DNA from: CAZQDP01 sp964592375
GTDB lineage: Bacteria > Bacillota > Clostridia > RUG12999
Length of the DNA stretch: 30,251 nt
Direction of reading: 5' to 3'
Assembly (NCBI GenBank): GCA_964592375.1
Contig: CAZQDP010000023.1
Span: forward strand, 1 to 30,251
The notes below the pieces were generated by a model. It did no database searches, had not been told where the DNA came from, and saw nothing but the letters and a program-made list of their open reading frames with translations. Position numbers and translations under genes: made by a program. Shown here in pieces: positions 9,033 to 16,479 of this stretch. Numbering within the stretch: position 1 is the first letter of the stretch; every line of letters starts with the position of its first letter.

Positions 9033-9070
9033 ATATGCTCCCAAAGATAATCCATACCCTGGGAGCATAT
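9033..9070 (-). terminator. Intergenic hairpin between binding-protein and permease genes
   Basis: ATATGCTCCCA (9033-9043) pairs perfectly over 11 bases with TGGGAGCATAT (9060-9070), with a 16-base loop, 13 bases after the binding-protein stop. In the leftward RNA it is followed by CGGTTTT, a weak T tract. It probably acts as a partial terminator or mRNA stabiliser giving more binding protein than permease. A smaller TTTTGGC/GCCAAAA stem lies just beyond. Confidence 0.6.
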
Positions 9071-9082
9071 ATTTATGGTGCA

Positions 9083-9916
9083 TTATTTTACGACGATATC
9101 TTCTCCAAACCAAGTCTTAGAAATTTTAGTGGCTGTGCCGTCTGCCTTGAGTGCATCCATGGCGCTCTGCAGTTTTTCCGCAAAGGCTTTATCTTCTTTT
9201 CGAAGCGCCACAGCATAGAGATCTTCACCAAAATCCTGATCGGCAAATGCATATACACCCTGCTTTTTGCTGGCTTTATATTTGCCAAGAACCTTGTCAA
9301 TGACAATGGCCTGCACTCTACCGATATCCAGATCCATCACCGCTTCATCATAACTTTTGTATTCTACTAGTTTGTCTTTTATCTCCGGATATATTGCATC
9401 AGCCTCAATGACCTTCAGCCCTGAGCTCCCGGCTTGCGTGGCAATTTTTTTACCCTTAAGGTCGGCTTTTGTCTTAATAGAAGAACCGGCTTTTGTCATA
9501 ATTACAAGGGTATTATTGAGGTACGGCTTCGTTAGCAGCATGGTTTTCTGCCTCTCGGGAGTAATTGATAAACCGTTCCAAATAACGTCAATTTTCTTGC
9601 CGGAAAGCTCCATTTCCTTTGCGTCCCAATCAATGGGTTGGAAGGTGACTTTCACACCAAGCTTTTCGCCGACTGCCTTAGCAAAGTCCACATCAAATCC
9701 AACAATTTCGCCCTTTTCATCTCGAAATCCCATTGGGGCGAAAGTGTCATCCAGTCCCACAATCAATTCCTTTTTATTCTGTATGTATGTAAAAGAATTG
9801 TCCTGCACAGCAGGAGCTGTGGTCGCCTCCGGCGCTTTTACCGTTTTCGTGCCGCATCCGGTCAGGAGCGTGCCTGCAAAGACTGCAGCCATCATCAAAC
9901 AAAGTAGTTTTTTCAT
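9083..9916 (-). CDS. Amino-acid-binding lipoprotein of an ABC importer
   Basis: A 277-residue family 3 extracellular solute-binding protein. The signal peptide ends in the lipobox LLTGC, so C21 should be lipidated and the protein held on the outer face of the membrane. After a Thr/Ala/Pro linker comes the typical start KELIVGLDDTFAPMGF, then GFDVDFAKAVGEKLG, IDVIWNGLSITPERQKT, GKKIATQAGSSG and the C-terminal KADGTATKISKTWFG. The family binds polar amino acids such as glutamine, cystine or arginine; the ligand is not clear. ATG 9916 has AAGGAGG six bases upstream. It is the first gene of a leftward unit with the permease, driven by the promoter at 9956-9984. Confidence 0.95.
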   Translation of the reverse strand: MKKLLCLMMAAVFAGTLLTGCGTKTVKAPEATTAPAVQDNSFTYIQNKKELIVGLDDTFAPMGFRDEKGEIVGFDVDFAKAVGEKLGVKVTFQPIDWDAKEMELSGKKIDVIWNGLSITPERQKTMLLTKPYLNNTLVIMTKAGSSIKTKADLKGKKIATQAGSSGLKVIEADAIYPEIKDKLVEYKSYDEAVMDLDIGRVQAIVIDKVLGKYKASKKQGVYAFADQDFGEDLYAVALRKEDKAFAEKLQSAMDALKADGTATKISKTWFGEDIVVK

Positions 9917-9955
9917 GGGTTGCCTCCTTAAAATATTTTTTGAATGCCGACCTCT

Positions 9956-9984
9956 ATTTTAACTCATTTTAAAAGTAAAGTAAA
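9956..9984 (-). promoter_or_regulatory. Sigma-A promoter of the amino-acid transporter unit
   Basis: On the minus strand, -35 TTTACT (9979-9984) and -10 TAAAAT (9956-9961) are separated by 17 bases, about 40 bases before the start codon. No T-box or riboswitch fits in so short a leader. Confidence 0.65.
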
Positions 9985-10081
9985 GGCTTTTTTACCATAT
10001 TCTATTTTTTTTAAAGCATGGAAATTTGACAGAGAGGTTAAACAGAGGATAAAATAATGAAAAATTATTGTAAATAACCTG

Positions 10082-10110
10082 TTGAAATCTTTTGAATTAT
10101 GGTATATAAT
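10082..10110 (+). promoter_or_regulatory. Sigma-A promoter of xpt
   Basis: -35 TTGAAA (10082-10087), 17 bases, -10 TATAAT (10105-10110). Transcription should begin near 10117, only about 30 bases before the ATG, so there is no room for the purine riboswitch that controls xpt in Bacillus subtilis. Confidence 0.85.
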
Positions 10111-10146
10111 ACTCCTGTAGCAAAAATAAGGAGGCCAAAGTCGGAA

Positions 10147-10716
10147 ATGGAAATGCTAAGGCGGATGATACTGGAGAAGGGTCGCATCATCGGGGATGAT
10201 ATTTTAAAAACAGATAGCTTTTTAAATCATCAAATTGACCCTGTGCTGATGGATGCGATAGGCCAGGCATTTTATCATCGATTTTGTGACCATGGCATTA
10301 CGAAGATTTTAACGGTGGAAGCCTCCGGCATTGCAGTGGCAGGGGCTACTGCAAGACTTTTTGGTGTGCCATATATTTTTGCAAAGAAGCAGAATGCTTG
10401 CAATTTAGATAACGAAATATACACAAGTGAGATATATTCGTTTACCAAGAAAACCACTTGCACTATTCGGGTGGCAAAGGAGTATTTGCAATCGCAAGAT
10501 CGGGTACTTGTTTTAGATGATTTTCTCGCCAATGGACAAGCCCTTTTGGGGCTAATTGAAATCTGTAAAAAGGCCGGCGCTACCGTGCTTGGCTGTGGAA
10601 TTGTGATTGAGAAAGCTTTTCAGGGCGGGGCGAAGAAGGTGGAGGAAAAAGGGATTGAGGTATTTTCATTGGTTCGCATTGGTCGCTTTGAAAATGCAAA
10701 ACCTGTATTTTTATAA
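10147..10716 (+). CDS. xpt: Xanthine phosphoribosyltransferase
   Basis: The 189-residue enzyme converts xanthine and PRPP to XMP in purine salvage. The start MEMLRRMILEKG, then DSFLNHQIDPVLM, GITKILTVEASGIAVAG and the PRPP-binding VLVLDDFLANGQA loop closely follow B. subtilis Xpt. The frame is open from 10099, but that part lies on the promoter -10 and leader; ATG 10147 gives the family N terminus and has AAGGAGG at 10128-10134 (12 bases away, slightly long; ATG 10153 is a less likely alternative). The next gene is a BMP-family lipoprotein 50 bases on, suggesting a purine uptake and salvage unit. B. subtilis pairs xpt with pbuX instead. Confidence 0.95.
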   Translation: MEMLRRMILEKGRIIGDDILKTDSFLNHQIDPVLMDAIGQAFYHRFCDHGITKILTVEASGIAVAGATARLFGVPYIFAKKQNACNLDNEIYTSEIYSFTKKTTCTIRVAKEYLQSQDRVLVLDDFLANGQALLGLIEICKKAGATVLGCGIVIEKAFQGGAKKVEEKGIEVFSLVRIGRFENAKPVFL

Positions 10717-10729
10717 AGTTAGTTCATTA

Positions 10730-10745
10730 TATGCCAAGTGGCATA
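10730..10745 (+). other. Small hairpin between xpt and the BMP lipoprotein gene
   Basis: TATGCC (10730-10735) and GGCATA (10740-10745) form a 6-pair stem with an AAGT loop, 5 bases before the strong AAAGGAGG ribosome site. There is no T tract, so it is probably not a terminator; it may protect the downstream mRNA. Confidence 0.45.
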
Positions 10746-10766
10746 AAAATAAAGGAGGAAATAAAT

Positions 10767-11903
10767 ATGAAAAGGTCAATGACAGCACTCGCTGCGCTGA
10801 TCGTGGTTTTTGCCATGATGCTTACCGGTTGCAGTGCACCCCCGGCAGGAACCCAAAATAGCGCAAAACCTGATGAGAGCAAAACAGCAGCATTAAAGGC
10901 AATACCCAAAGATAAAGTGGTCGCAGGCTTTGTGTATATTGGGCCTATCGGAGATGAAGGTTATACCTATGCCCATAACCAAGGCAGACTTGCACTGGAA
11001 CAATCCGGTGTGAAAACCCTTTATAAAGAATCCGTTCCTGAGAACGACAGCTGCGTAAAAGTAATGGAAGACATGATAGCAGAAGGCGCAAACATTATTT
11101 TTGCCACCAGCTTTGGCTACATGGACTATGTGGAAAGAGTTGCCAAGGATCATCCGGATGTATACTTCTTCCATTGTTCCGGATATAAGAGCGGCCCGAA
11201 CTTCTCCAATTATTTCGGTCGTATTTATCAGGCAAGATACCTATCGGGTATTGTAGCCGGTATGAAAACAAAAACAAATGAAATTGGTTATGTCGGTGCT
11301 TTCCCCATCCCCGAAGTGGTGCGTGGCATCAATGCCTTTACATTGGGTGCTCGTTCTGTGAACCCCAAGGTAACCGTTCATGTAATGTGGACAAATACAT
11401 GGTATGACCCTGCAAAGGAAAAGGATGCCGCCGATACACTGTTTAAGCAGTATAAAATAGACGTCATGGCACAGCATCAGGATACCACTGCTCCTCAGCT
11501 TTCCGCTCAAGAGCACAATGCATTTGCCATTGGCTACAATTCTTCAACACCAAAGGCGGCACCCAAAGCATATTTAACAGCGCCAATCTGGAACTGGGGT
11601 ACTTATTATGCGTATGCGGTGAATAATTGCATCAATGGTACCTTTAAAACCGAAAGCTTTTGGAAGGGCCTGAGCGAGGACGTTGTGAGATTGGATACCA
11701 TCACAAGTCTTGCCGCACCCGGCACGCAGGCGAAAGTTGATGAAGCAACCGCAAAAATCAAGGGCGGTTCATGGGATGTGTTTACTGGTCCCATCAAGGA
11801 TCAGACCGGCGCTGTAAAAGTAGCCGAAGGCACAAAGATGACAGATAAAGAAATGCTCAGCTTTGATTGGTTTGTAGAGGGCGTTGACGGTAAAATAAAA
11901 TAA
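10767..11903 (+). CDS. BMP-family (PnrA/BmpA-type) nucleoside-binding lipoprotein
   Basis: A 378-residue surface lipoprotein of the basic membrane protein family, the binding subunit of purine-nucleoside ABC importers. The signal peptide ends MMLTGC (C22 lipidated). The mature part shows VVAGFVYIGPIGDEGYTYAHNQG, IIFATSFGYMDYVERVAKDHP, YFFHCSGY and FGRIYQARYLSGIVAG, then VGAFPIPEVVRGINAFTLGA, all family hallmarks. ATG 10767 has AAAGGAGG at 10751-10758, 8 bases upstream; the twelve residues before it are hydrophilic leader. Its place after xpt suggests purine nucleosides or bases as ligand. No nupA/B/C-like ATPase or permease follows; a terminator comes instead, so it is an orphan binding protein. 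Confidence 0.93.
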   Translation: MKRSMTALAALIVVFAMMLTGCSAPPAGTQNSAKPDESKTAALKAIPKDKVVAGFVYIGPIGDEGYTYAHNQGRLALEQSGVKTLYKESVPENDSCVKVMEDMIAEGANIIFATSFGYMDYVERVAKDHPDVYFFHCSGYKSGPNFSNYFGRIYQARYLSGIVAGMKTKTNEIGYVGAFPIPEVVRGINAFTLGARSVNPKVTVHVMWTNTWYDPAKEKDAADTLFKQYKIDVMAQHQDTTAPQLSAQEHNAFAIGYNSSTPKAAPKAYLTAPIWNWGTYYAYAVNNCINGTFKTESFWKGLSEDVVRLDTITSLAAPGTQAKVDEATAKIKGGSWDVFTGPIKDQTGAVKVAEGTKMTDKEMLSFDWFVEGVDGKIK

Positions 11904-11921
11904 TACCCAAAATATAAAGAC

Positions 11922-11962
11922 GGCCGCACAAATGATCTTGCAAACATTTGTGCGGCCTTTTT
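11922..11962 (+). terminator. Rho-independent terminator of the xpt-BMP unit
   Basis: GGCCGCACAAATG (11922-11934) pairs perfectly with CATTTGTGCGGCC (11945-11957), followed by five T, 18 bases after the stop codon. Confidence 0.92.
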
Positions 11963-12020
11963 AGCATTTTCTTGCTTGATCCTTGAACATTTTGCAAGTG
12001 TAACCACAATAGGCGGTGTA

Positions 12021-12800
12021 ATGATGAAAAAAATGATGATATTTCCTAAAGCAGATGAATTTACAAAGGCCAAGAATAGGTTGGTGCAATTGGCACTGCC
12101 ACATACAGTGGAGGAACCTCCTTGTGGAAGTGGTTTTGTGCCTGCTATTCTTTTATCCCAGGAGGCTTATGAAGATTTATCACGCAATATGAAAAATGAA
12201 TTTGTTTTTGCAGGTTGTGTTTCTCATCAAGAAGGCACAGTTTTGCATGAAACTGCAAAGGGCGATGAATGGGAGAACACATTTCCCAAGGTGTATATTA
12301 TGCATGCCGCCCAGTGCACAGCGGACGATTGCAAAATCAGGATCACGGCCCACCTTGAAGCAGATATAGGCCATATCTTTCCCTATTTAAACGCCCAAAT
12401 GAAAGCGGCAAATTATACGCCGGATGCACAAACCTTTACCTTTATGGACGCGCATCGTTTGGTCACCTTGTATAATAACAAAATAGCCATTTCAAAGGCG
12501 GATAATATTTTTGATGTTTGGCGAATGCTCATTAAAATCGCAGAGATGGTAAGCTTAACTGAGCGAAACAAGGCAAATATTTCGCCGGTTTATGAAACAA
12601 AAATAAAACCGCCGGCCATGAGCATCCTCAAGTTGCTACCGGGTATTAGCTGCAAAGAATGCGGCCATAAAACCTGCATGGCGTTTTCCTTGGCACTTTG
12701 GGGCGGCACTGCAAACCCTATGCAGTGCAAGCCTATCTTCGAAGGGGATTATCAGCATTTGCAGCAGGCATATCTTGAATTGTGTATGCCGTTTTTATAA
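12021..12800 (+). CDS. Protein with C-terminal [4Fe-4S] motif (PF04060-like), unknown function
   Basis: About 259 residues. Near the C terminus GISCKECGHKTCMAFS and a later MQCKP give C211-x2-C214-x4-C219-x16-C236, the cysteine spacing of the 4Fe-4S domain found in corrinoid Fe-S proteins and RnfB. The N-terminal 60 residues (FPKADEFTKAKNRLVQLALPHTVEEP) look like a small alpha/beta module that could resemble DUF3343-type thiol carriers, but this is tentative. The middle, from about residue 85 to 200, is unrecognised. There is no signal peptide, so it is cytoplasmic. ATG 12021 or 12024 follow AGGCGGTG (12011-12018), a modest ribosome site. A small metal-binding protein gene follows 45 bases on, possibly co-transcribed. 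Confidence 0.75.
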   Translation: MMKKMMIFPKADEFTKAKNRLVQLALPHTVEEPPCGSGFVPAILLSQEAYEDLSRNMKNEFVFAGCVSHQEGTVLHETAKGDEWENTFPKVYIMHAAQCTADDCKIRITAHLEADIGHIFPYLNAQMKAANYTPDAQTFTFMDAHRLVTLYNNKIAISKADNIFDVWRMLIKIAEMVSLTERNKANISPVYETKIKPPAMSILKLLPGISCKECGHKTCMAFSLALWGGTANPMQCKPIFEGDYQHLQQAYLELCMPFL

Positions 12801-12845
12801 ATACTTCATGCTACAAAATGTGGGAAAAGAAAGGAAGGATTTTGT

Positions 12846-13058
12846 ATGAAACACGTAAAGCTTGCCATTGAAGGGATGCATTGCAGTGCCTGTGCAAATT
12901 CTCTGCAAAAAGCACTATCAAAGCTGATAGGCCTTCGAAATGTATCGGTGGATTTTGAAACAAGGACCGCTTCCTTCGATTACGATGATGATGAGGTAAC
13001 AATGGACGATATCATAGAAACAGTAGATAATTGCGGTTTTCATGTAAAAGGAAAATGA
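12846..13058 (+). CDS. Heavy-metal-associated domain protein (CopZ-like)
   Basis: A 70-residue stand-alone HMA domain with the metal-binding loop GMHCSAC (C13, C16) and a beta-alpha-beta-beta-alpha-beta pattern: VKLAIEGM, helix SLQKALSKLIG, strands RNVSVDFETRTASFDY, helix MDDIIETVDNCG. Such proteins carry copper(I) or similar soft metals to P-type ATPases or regulators in the cytoplasm. ATG 12846 follows AGGAAGGA at about 12831-12838. No copper ATPase or csoR lies nearby; the preceding gene is an Fe-S motif protein. The domain call is firm, the copper role is inferred. Confidence 0.9.
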   Translation: MKHVKLAIEGMHCSACANSLQKALSKLIGLRNVSVDFETRTASFDYDDDEVTMDDIIETVDNCGFHVKGK

Positions 13059-13081
13059 GGACAAAAGACTGGGAGCAGGGA

Positions 13082-13237
13082 GAAGGAAGAGAATAGAGAG
13101 AAGAGAGAAGATGGTGGATAGGGGGAGTACACTGCACAATTGCAGTCGTTTGTGGTGAGGATCATGCGAATTGACATCGTCTCGCCCTTTACTTCCCCTA
13201 TTCCTCTTCTACTATCTACTTTCTATTCTCTTCCTTC
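13082..13237. repeat. Imperfect foldback (inverted) repeat, purine arm / pyrimidine arm
   Basis: The left arm 13082-13129 is almost pure purine and the right arm 13190-13237 almost pure pyrimidine. They pair without gaps over 48 positions with about 39 matches by hand alignment, including a perfect 15-base outer core (13082-13096 with 13223-13237). The 60-base loop (13130-13189) is of mixed composition and contains a small ACTGC/GCAGT stem. There is no T tract and no reading frame worth naming. It may be a dispersed non-coding repeat or miniature element; the downstream promoter begins 13 bases beyond it. Confidence 0.7.
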
Positions 13238-13249
13238 TTCCTCCAATTG

Positions 13250-13278
13250 TTGACCTTTTGGGTGGCTTCTGCTATACT
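13250..13278 (+). promoter_or_regulatory. Sigma-A promoter of the ABC-F gene
   Basis: -35 TTGACC (13250-13255), 17-base spacer, -10 TATACT (13273-13278), about 30 bases before the ATG. The leader is too short for the attenuation leaders seen on some antibiotic-resistance ABC-F genes. Confidence 0.8.
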
Positions 13279-13307
13279 ATAAAAAACAACTTCGAAAAGG
13301 GGATTGC

Positions 13308-14861
13308 ATGAGCATACTGACTGTAGAAAATGTGAGCCATGGATTTGGCGCCAGAAAAATTTTAGAAAACGCTTCCTTTAAGTTATTAAACGGAGAGCAT
13401 GTTGGCCTCATCGGTGCAAATGGAGAGGGAAAATCTACATTTTTAAATATCATCACCGGAAAGCTCATGCCTGATCAGGGAAAGGTGGAATGGTGCAATA
13501 GAATTACAACCGGATATCTTGACCAACACACTGTTTTAACAAAGGGGAAGTCCATTAAAGAGGTACTACGCGAGGCATTCTCACATATGTTTGACCTTGA
13601 GCGGGAAATGCTTCAAATTTATGATCAATTGTCAACCTGCCCGGAGGATGAGATGGCTGCGCTTATTGAGGATGCCGGTGAAATTCAAAGTAGCCTTGAG
13701 CATAACGGATTTTATATGATAGACGCTAAAATTGGTGAGGTTGCAAATGGTTTAGGATTAGGAGAAATTGGCCTTGATAAGGATGTTTCCCAGCTGAGCG
13801 GCGGGCAGCGTTCGAAGGTTCTGCTTACAAAATTACTATTGGAAGGGCCGATGATTTTAATTTTAGATGAACCGACAAACTTTTTAGATTTAAATCATAT
13901 CACTTGGCTGAAAAACTTTTTAAAGGATTATGAAAACAGTTTTATTTTGGTCTCCCATGATATTCCTTTTGTCAATGATGTGGTGAACGTGGTGTACCAT
14001 GTGGAAAATGCTGTACTGACAAGATATGCAGGAAATTACGACCAGTTTAGTCAAATGGTTGAACTGAAAAGAAACCAAACCATGCAAGCGTATGAAAAGC
14101 AACAAAAGGAAATTGATCGATTAGAAGATTTTGTTGCCAAAAACAAGGCAAGAGCGGCAACTGCAAATATGGCAAAGAGCAGGCAGAAAAAACTGGACAA
14201 GATGGATATTATTGAAATTGGCAGGGTGAAGGCGAAGCCCATTTTTAAGTTTAGGGAAGCGCGTGCGACCGGAAAAATTGTTTTTCAGGCCCATCAGTTG
14301 GTGATTGGATATGACGCTCCGCTCACAATGCCGCTGGACATCTCCTTAGAAAGAGGACAAAAGGTTGCAATAAGGGGCGTAAATGGACTTGGAAAGTCCA
14401 CCTTGCTCAAAACAATGCTGGGTTTGCAAAAACCAGTTTCCGGCGAAATTCACTTAGACGATTACTTATATCCCGGGTATTTTGAACAAGAAGCATATAC
14501 CAGTGACCATACGGCGATGGAAGAGATATGGACGGAGTATCCCGGAATGTCAAATGGTGAAGTGCGTGCCGCTTTGGCAAAATGTGGCCTTGGCAATGAA
14601 CATATCACAAGCCAAATGCGCGTACTGAGCGGCGGCGAAAATGCCAAGGTGCGCCTATGCAAATTAATGCTGAAGGAAGTCAACCTGCTTGTTTTAGATG
14701 AACCCACAAACCACCTTGATATCGATGCAAAGCAGGAGCTCAAAAAGGCGCTAACAGAATTCAAAGGAACAATTGTTTTGGTGAGCCATGAACCCGAATT
14801 TTATGAAGATTGGGTCACAGATATTTGGAACGTTGAGAATTGGACTTTGAAGAGTATATAG
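13308..14861 (+). CDS. ABC-F family ATPase (translation-associated, YkpA/YbiT-like)
   Basis: A 517-residue cytoplasmic protein with two ABC ATPase domains and no membrane part. The first domain has Walker A GANGEGKST (36-44), signature LSGGQRSK and Walker B LILDEPTNFLDL. A charged linker with KNKARAATANMAKSRQKKLDK separates it from the second domain, which has GVNGLGKST, LSGGENAK and LVLDEPTNHLDI. ABC-F proteins bind the ribosomal E site and relieve stalled translation; some give antibiotic resistance. The linker is short and the leader lacks an attenuator, which fits a housekeeping type better than a resistance type, but this is inference. ATG 13308 follows AAAGGGG. The gene is monocistronic, with its own promoter and a terminator shared with the convergent unit. 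Confidence 0.94.
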   Translation: MSILTVENVSHGFGARKILENASFKLLNGEHVGLIGANGEGKSTFLNIITGKLMPDQGKVEWCNRITTGYLDQHTVLTKGKSIKEVLREAFSHMFDLEREMLQIYDQLSTCPEDEMAALIEDAGEIQSSLEHNGFYMIDAKIGEVANGLGLGEIGLDKDVSQLSGGQRSKVLLTKLLLEGPMILILDEPTNFLDLNHITWLKNFLKDYENSFILVSHDIPFVNDVVNVVYHVENAVLTRYAGNYDQFSQMVELKRNQTMQAYEKQQKEIDRLEDFVAKNKARAATANMAKSRQKKLDKMDIIEIGRVKAKPIFKFREARATGKIVFQAHQLVIGYDAPLTMPLDISLERGQKVAIRGVNGLGKSTLLKTMLGLQKPVSGEIHLDDYLYPGYFEQEAYTSDHTAMEEIWTEYPGMSNGEVRAALAKCGLGNEHITSQMRVLSGGENAKVRLCKLMLKEVNLLVLDEPTNHLDIDAKQELKKALTEFKGTIVLVSHEPEFYEDWVTDIWNVENWTLKSI

Positions 14862-14951
14862 AATTTTTTCAAATCATTGCAAATGAAAAAAGTCGGCTGA
14901 GGAGCATCGCTTCATCATGCTACTCAAAATATGCACTTTGTAAATGGCAAC

Positions 14952-14984
14952 AAAAAATGTGGGCGCCAATCGTCCACATTTTTT
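14952..14984. terminator. Bidirectional terminator between convergent genes
   Basis: AAAAAATGTGG (14952-14962) pairs perfectly with CCACATTTTTT (14974-14984). With A and T tracts on both sides it can stop the ABC-F transcript from the left and the lemA/TPM transcript from the right. Confidence 0.85.
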
Positions 14985-15070
14985 ATGCTATATAAAGGCA
15001 CCTCTAAAGGTAAATTTGCCTTAAAATCATCGCTTGTTTTAGCAATGCCATTGTGCATATTGCAAGTGCT

Positions 15071-15814
15071 CTACCAGCTTCTGCCGCTTCCACCGCCGCC
15101 ACTGCTTCCGCCGCCGCCGCCGAAGCCGCCGCCACCACCGCCACCAAAGCCGCCGCCTCCGAATCCTCCACCACCAAAGCCGCCCCCTCCGAAGCCGCCG
15201 CCAAAGCCGCCTCGGCCGCCTAATCTTCCTCCTATGCTTAGGATGATGAGAATAATAAAAAAAAGTATGGGTAAAAATTCCACCACTTTGCTTTTGGGTT
15301 TCATAGCGCCGCCCGATAGTTCTTCGGGAGATAGATTGTATTCCTGCGCTACCTCCGAAAAGAGCTGCTCAAAAGTGCGTAGTACGCCGCTATTATAATC
15401 ATTTTGCTTTAAATATGGTATCAGATAATCATCTTGTATTCTGCCCGTTTTTCCATCATTGAGGCGGCCTTCTAAACCCTTTCCAATCTCAATTTGGCTC
15501 TTCCTCTCATTAGGAGCGACCACCAGAAGCACGCCATTATCCAGCTTTTCATCGCCAATGCCCCAGTCATTAAAAAGCGTATACGCATATTTCTCCTTTG
15601 ACATACCCTCCAGTGAGGTGGGACACACAATGAAAATTTCCGCTTTTGTGGACTCCTGAAGCTTTTGTGCTAAGGAATTGATTTGCTGCTCTGTGGAGGA
15701 GGAGAGCACGCCCGCATCATCACTGACAAAAGCAGTAGGATTTGCCGGAAGTGCAAAAGACACAACGCTCCCAAGCACCATACACAGCAGACAGACACTG
15801 ACTAATCGTTTCAT
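15071..15814 (-). CDS. TPM-domain membrane protein with glycine-rich tail (YgcG family)
   Basis: A 247-residue protein: signal peptide (1-about 25, ending SFALPAN), then a TPM domain (about 28-155) with FVSDDAGVLSS, AEIFIVCPTSLEG, GVLLVVAPNERKSQIEIGKGLEG and RTFEQLFSEVA, one membrane helix (PILFFIILIILSIGG), and a tail of about 60 residues that is nearly all Gly with Phe, ending SGRSW. TPM proteins are membrane-associated and often found beside LemA; roles in photosystem repair are known in plants, but the bacterial role is unclear. It starts at ATG 15814, only 11 bases after the lemA stop, and its ribosome site GAGGTGAT overlaps that stop, so translation is coupled. Confidence 0.9.
   Translation of the reverse strand: MKRLVSVCLLCMVLGSVVSFALPANPTAFVSDDAGVLSSSTEQQINSLAQKLQESTKAEIFIVCPTSLEGMSKEKYAYTLFNDWGIGDEKLDNGVLLVVAPNERKSQIEIGKGLEGRLNDGKTGRIQDDYLIPYLKQNDYNSGVLRTFEQLFSEVAQEYNLSPEELSGGAMKPKSKVVEFLPILFFIILIILSIGGRLGGRGGFGGGFGGGGFGGGGFGGGGFGGGGGGGFGGGGGSSGGGGSGRSW
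15076..15215. repeat. Low-complexity GC-rich tract encoding the glycine-rich tail
   Basis: Imperfect CCGCC/CCACC triplet repeats with units such as CCGCCGCCTCCGAA occur several times. They encode the Gly/Phe tail of the TPM protein. The GC content is far above the neighbours, and length variation between strains by slippage is likely. Confidence 0.85.
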
Positions 15815-15825
15815 GGCGTATCACC

Positions 15826-16383
15826 TCAAAACTTCACATTTGGTACTTCCGTTTTGGCCTGCTCGGCCTCAAAATATGGCTTCTTCTCAAAACCAAACAT
15901 TTTAGCATAAAGCATGCCGGGAAAATAACGAATTTTTTTATTGTAGTCATTCACAGCGTTATTGTATTCCTCCCGGCTTCTTTGTATTCTATTTTCCGTG
16001 CCGGCAAGCTCATCTTGCAACTGAATAAAATTGGTGTTTGCCTTTAAATCCGGATATGCTTCGGAAATCGCAAGCAATCGACTCAGTGCGCCGCTCAGCT
16101 GATCATTTGCCTGCGCCGTTTGCTCTACCGAACCTGCTCCGATTAGCTTTGAACGCGCGTCGGATACCGCTTTGAAAATTTCCGTTTCATGCGCTGCATA
16201 GCCTTTGACTGTTTCTACCAAATTGGGAATTAAGTCGCCGCGCCTTTGGAGCTGCGTTTGCACACCAGCCCAGCTGTTTTCCACTCCTTCACTGGAAGAA
16301 ATCAGTCCGTTGTAAGCCACAACGCTCATCAGTGCCAAAGCCACAACAATCACAATGATTACAAGGAAACCCTTATTTTTCAT
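15826..16383 (-). CDS. lemA: LemA family protein
   Basis: The 185-residue protein has one N-terminal membrane helix (about 5-24) followed by a long helical domain, with the family signature YNGLISSSEGVENSWAGVQ, then QLQRRGDLIPNLVETVKGYAAHE and the C-terminal YNKKIRYFPGMLYAKMFGF. The helical part is probably extracytoplasmic. The biochemical role of LemA is unknown. AAGGGG precedes ATG 16383 by about 9 bases. It is the first gene of a two-gene unit with the TPM protein, an arrangement seen in many bacteria. Confidence 0.94.
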   Translation of the reverse strand: MKNKGFLVIIVIVVALALMSVVAYNGLISSSEGVENSWAGVQTQLQRRGDLIPNLVETVKGYAAHETEIFKAVSDARSKLIGAGSVEQTAQANDQLSGALSRLLAISEAYPDLKANTNFIQLQDELAGTENRIQRSREEYNNAVNDYNKKIRYFPGMLYAKMFGFEKKPYFEAEQAKTEVPNVKF

Positions 16384-16479
16384 CTAAAACACCCCTTCTT
16401 TTATCCATTATATTATCTATCCTGCATCCTCATGCATGGGATTAAAAAGCAATACATTTTGTAAAAATACCACGGTCAC

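Noticed and set aside
9357..9962. Rightward 201-codon frame opposite the amino-acid binding protein
   Set aside because: Antisense shadow of a clear lipoprotein gene; it would also read through that gene's promoter.
10099..10146. Upstream extension of xpt to an ATG at 10099
   Set aside because: It overlaps the promoter -10 and the leader including the ribosome site; the family N terminus begins at 10147.
13164..13250. Short frame MRIDIVSPF in the foldback repeat loop resembling a TrmD start
   Set aside because: Resemblance covers only a few residues, and the frame then runs into the pyrimidine arm and stops.
14931..15398. Rightward proline-rich 155-codon frame opposite the TPM gene
   Set aside because: It is the complement of the glycine-rich tail and reads across a terminator.
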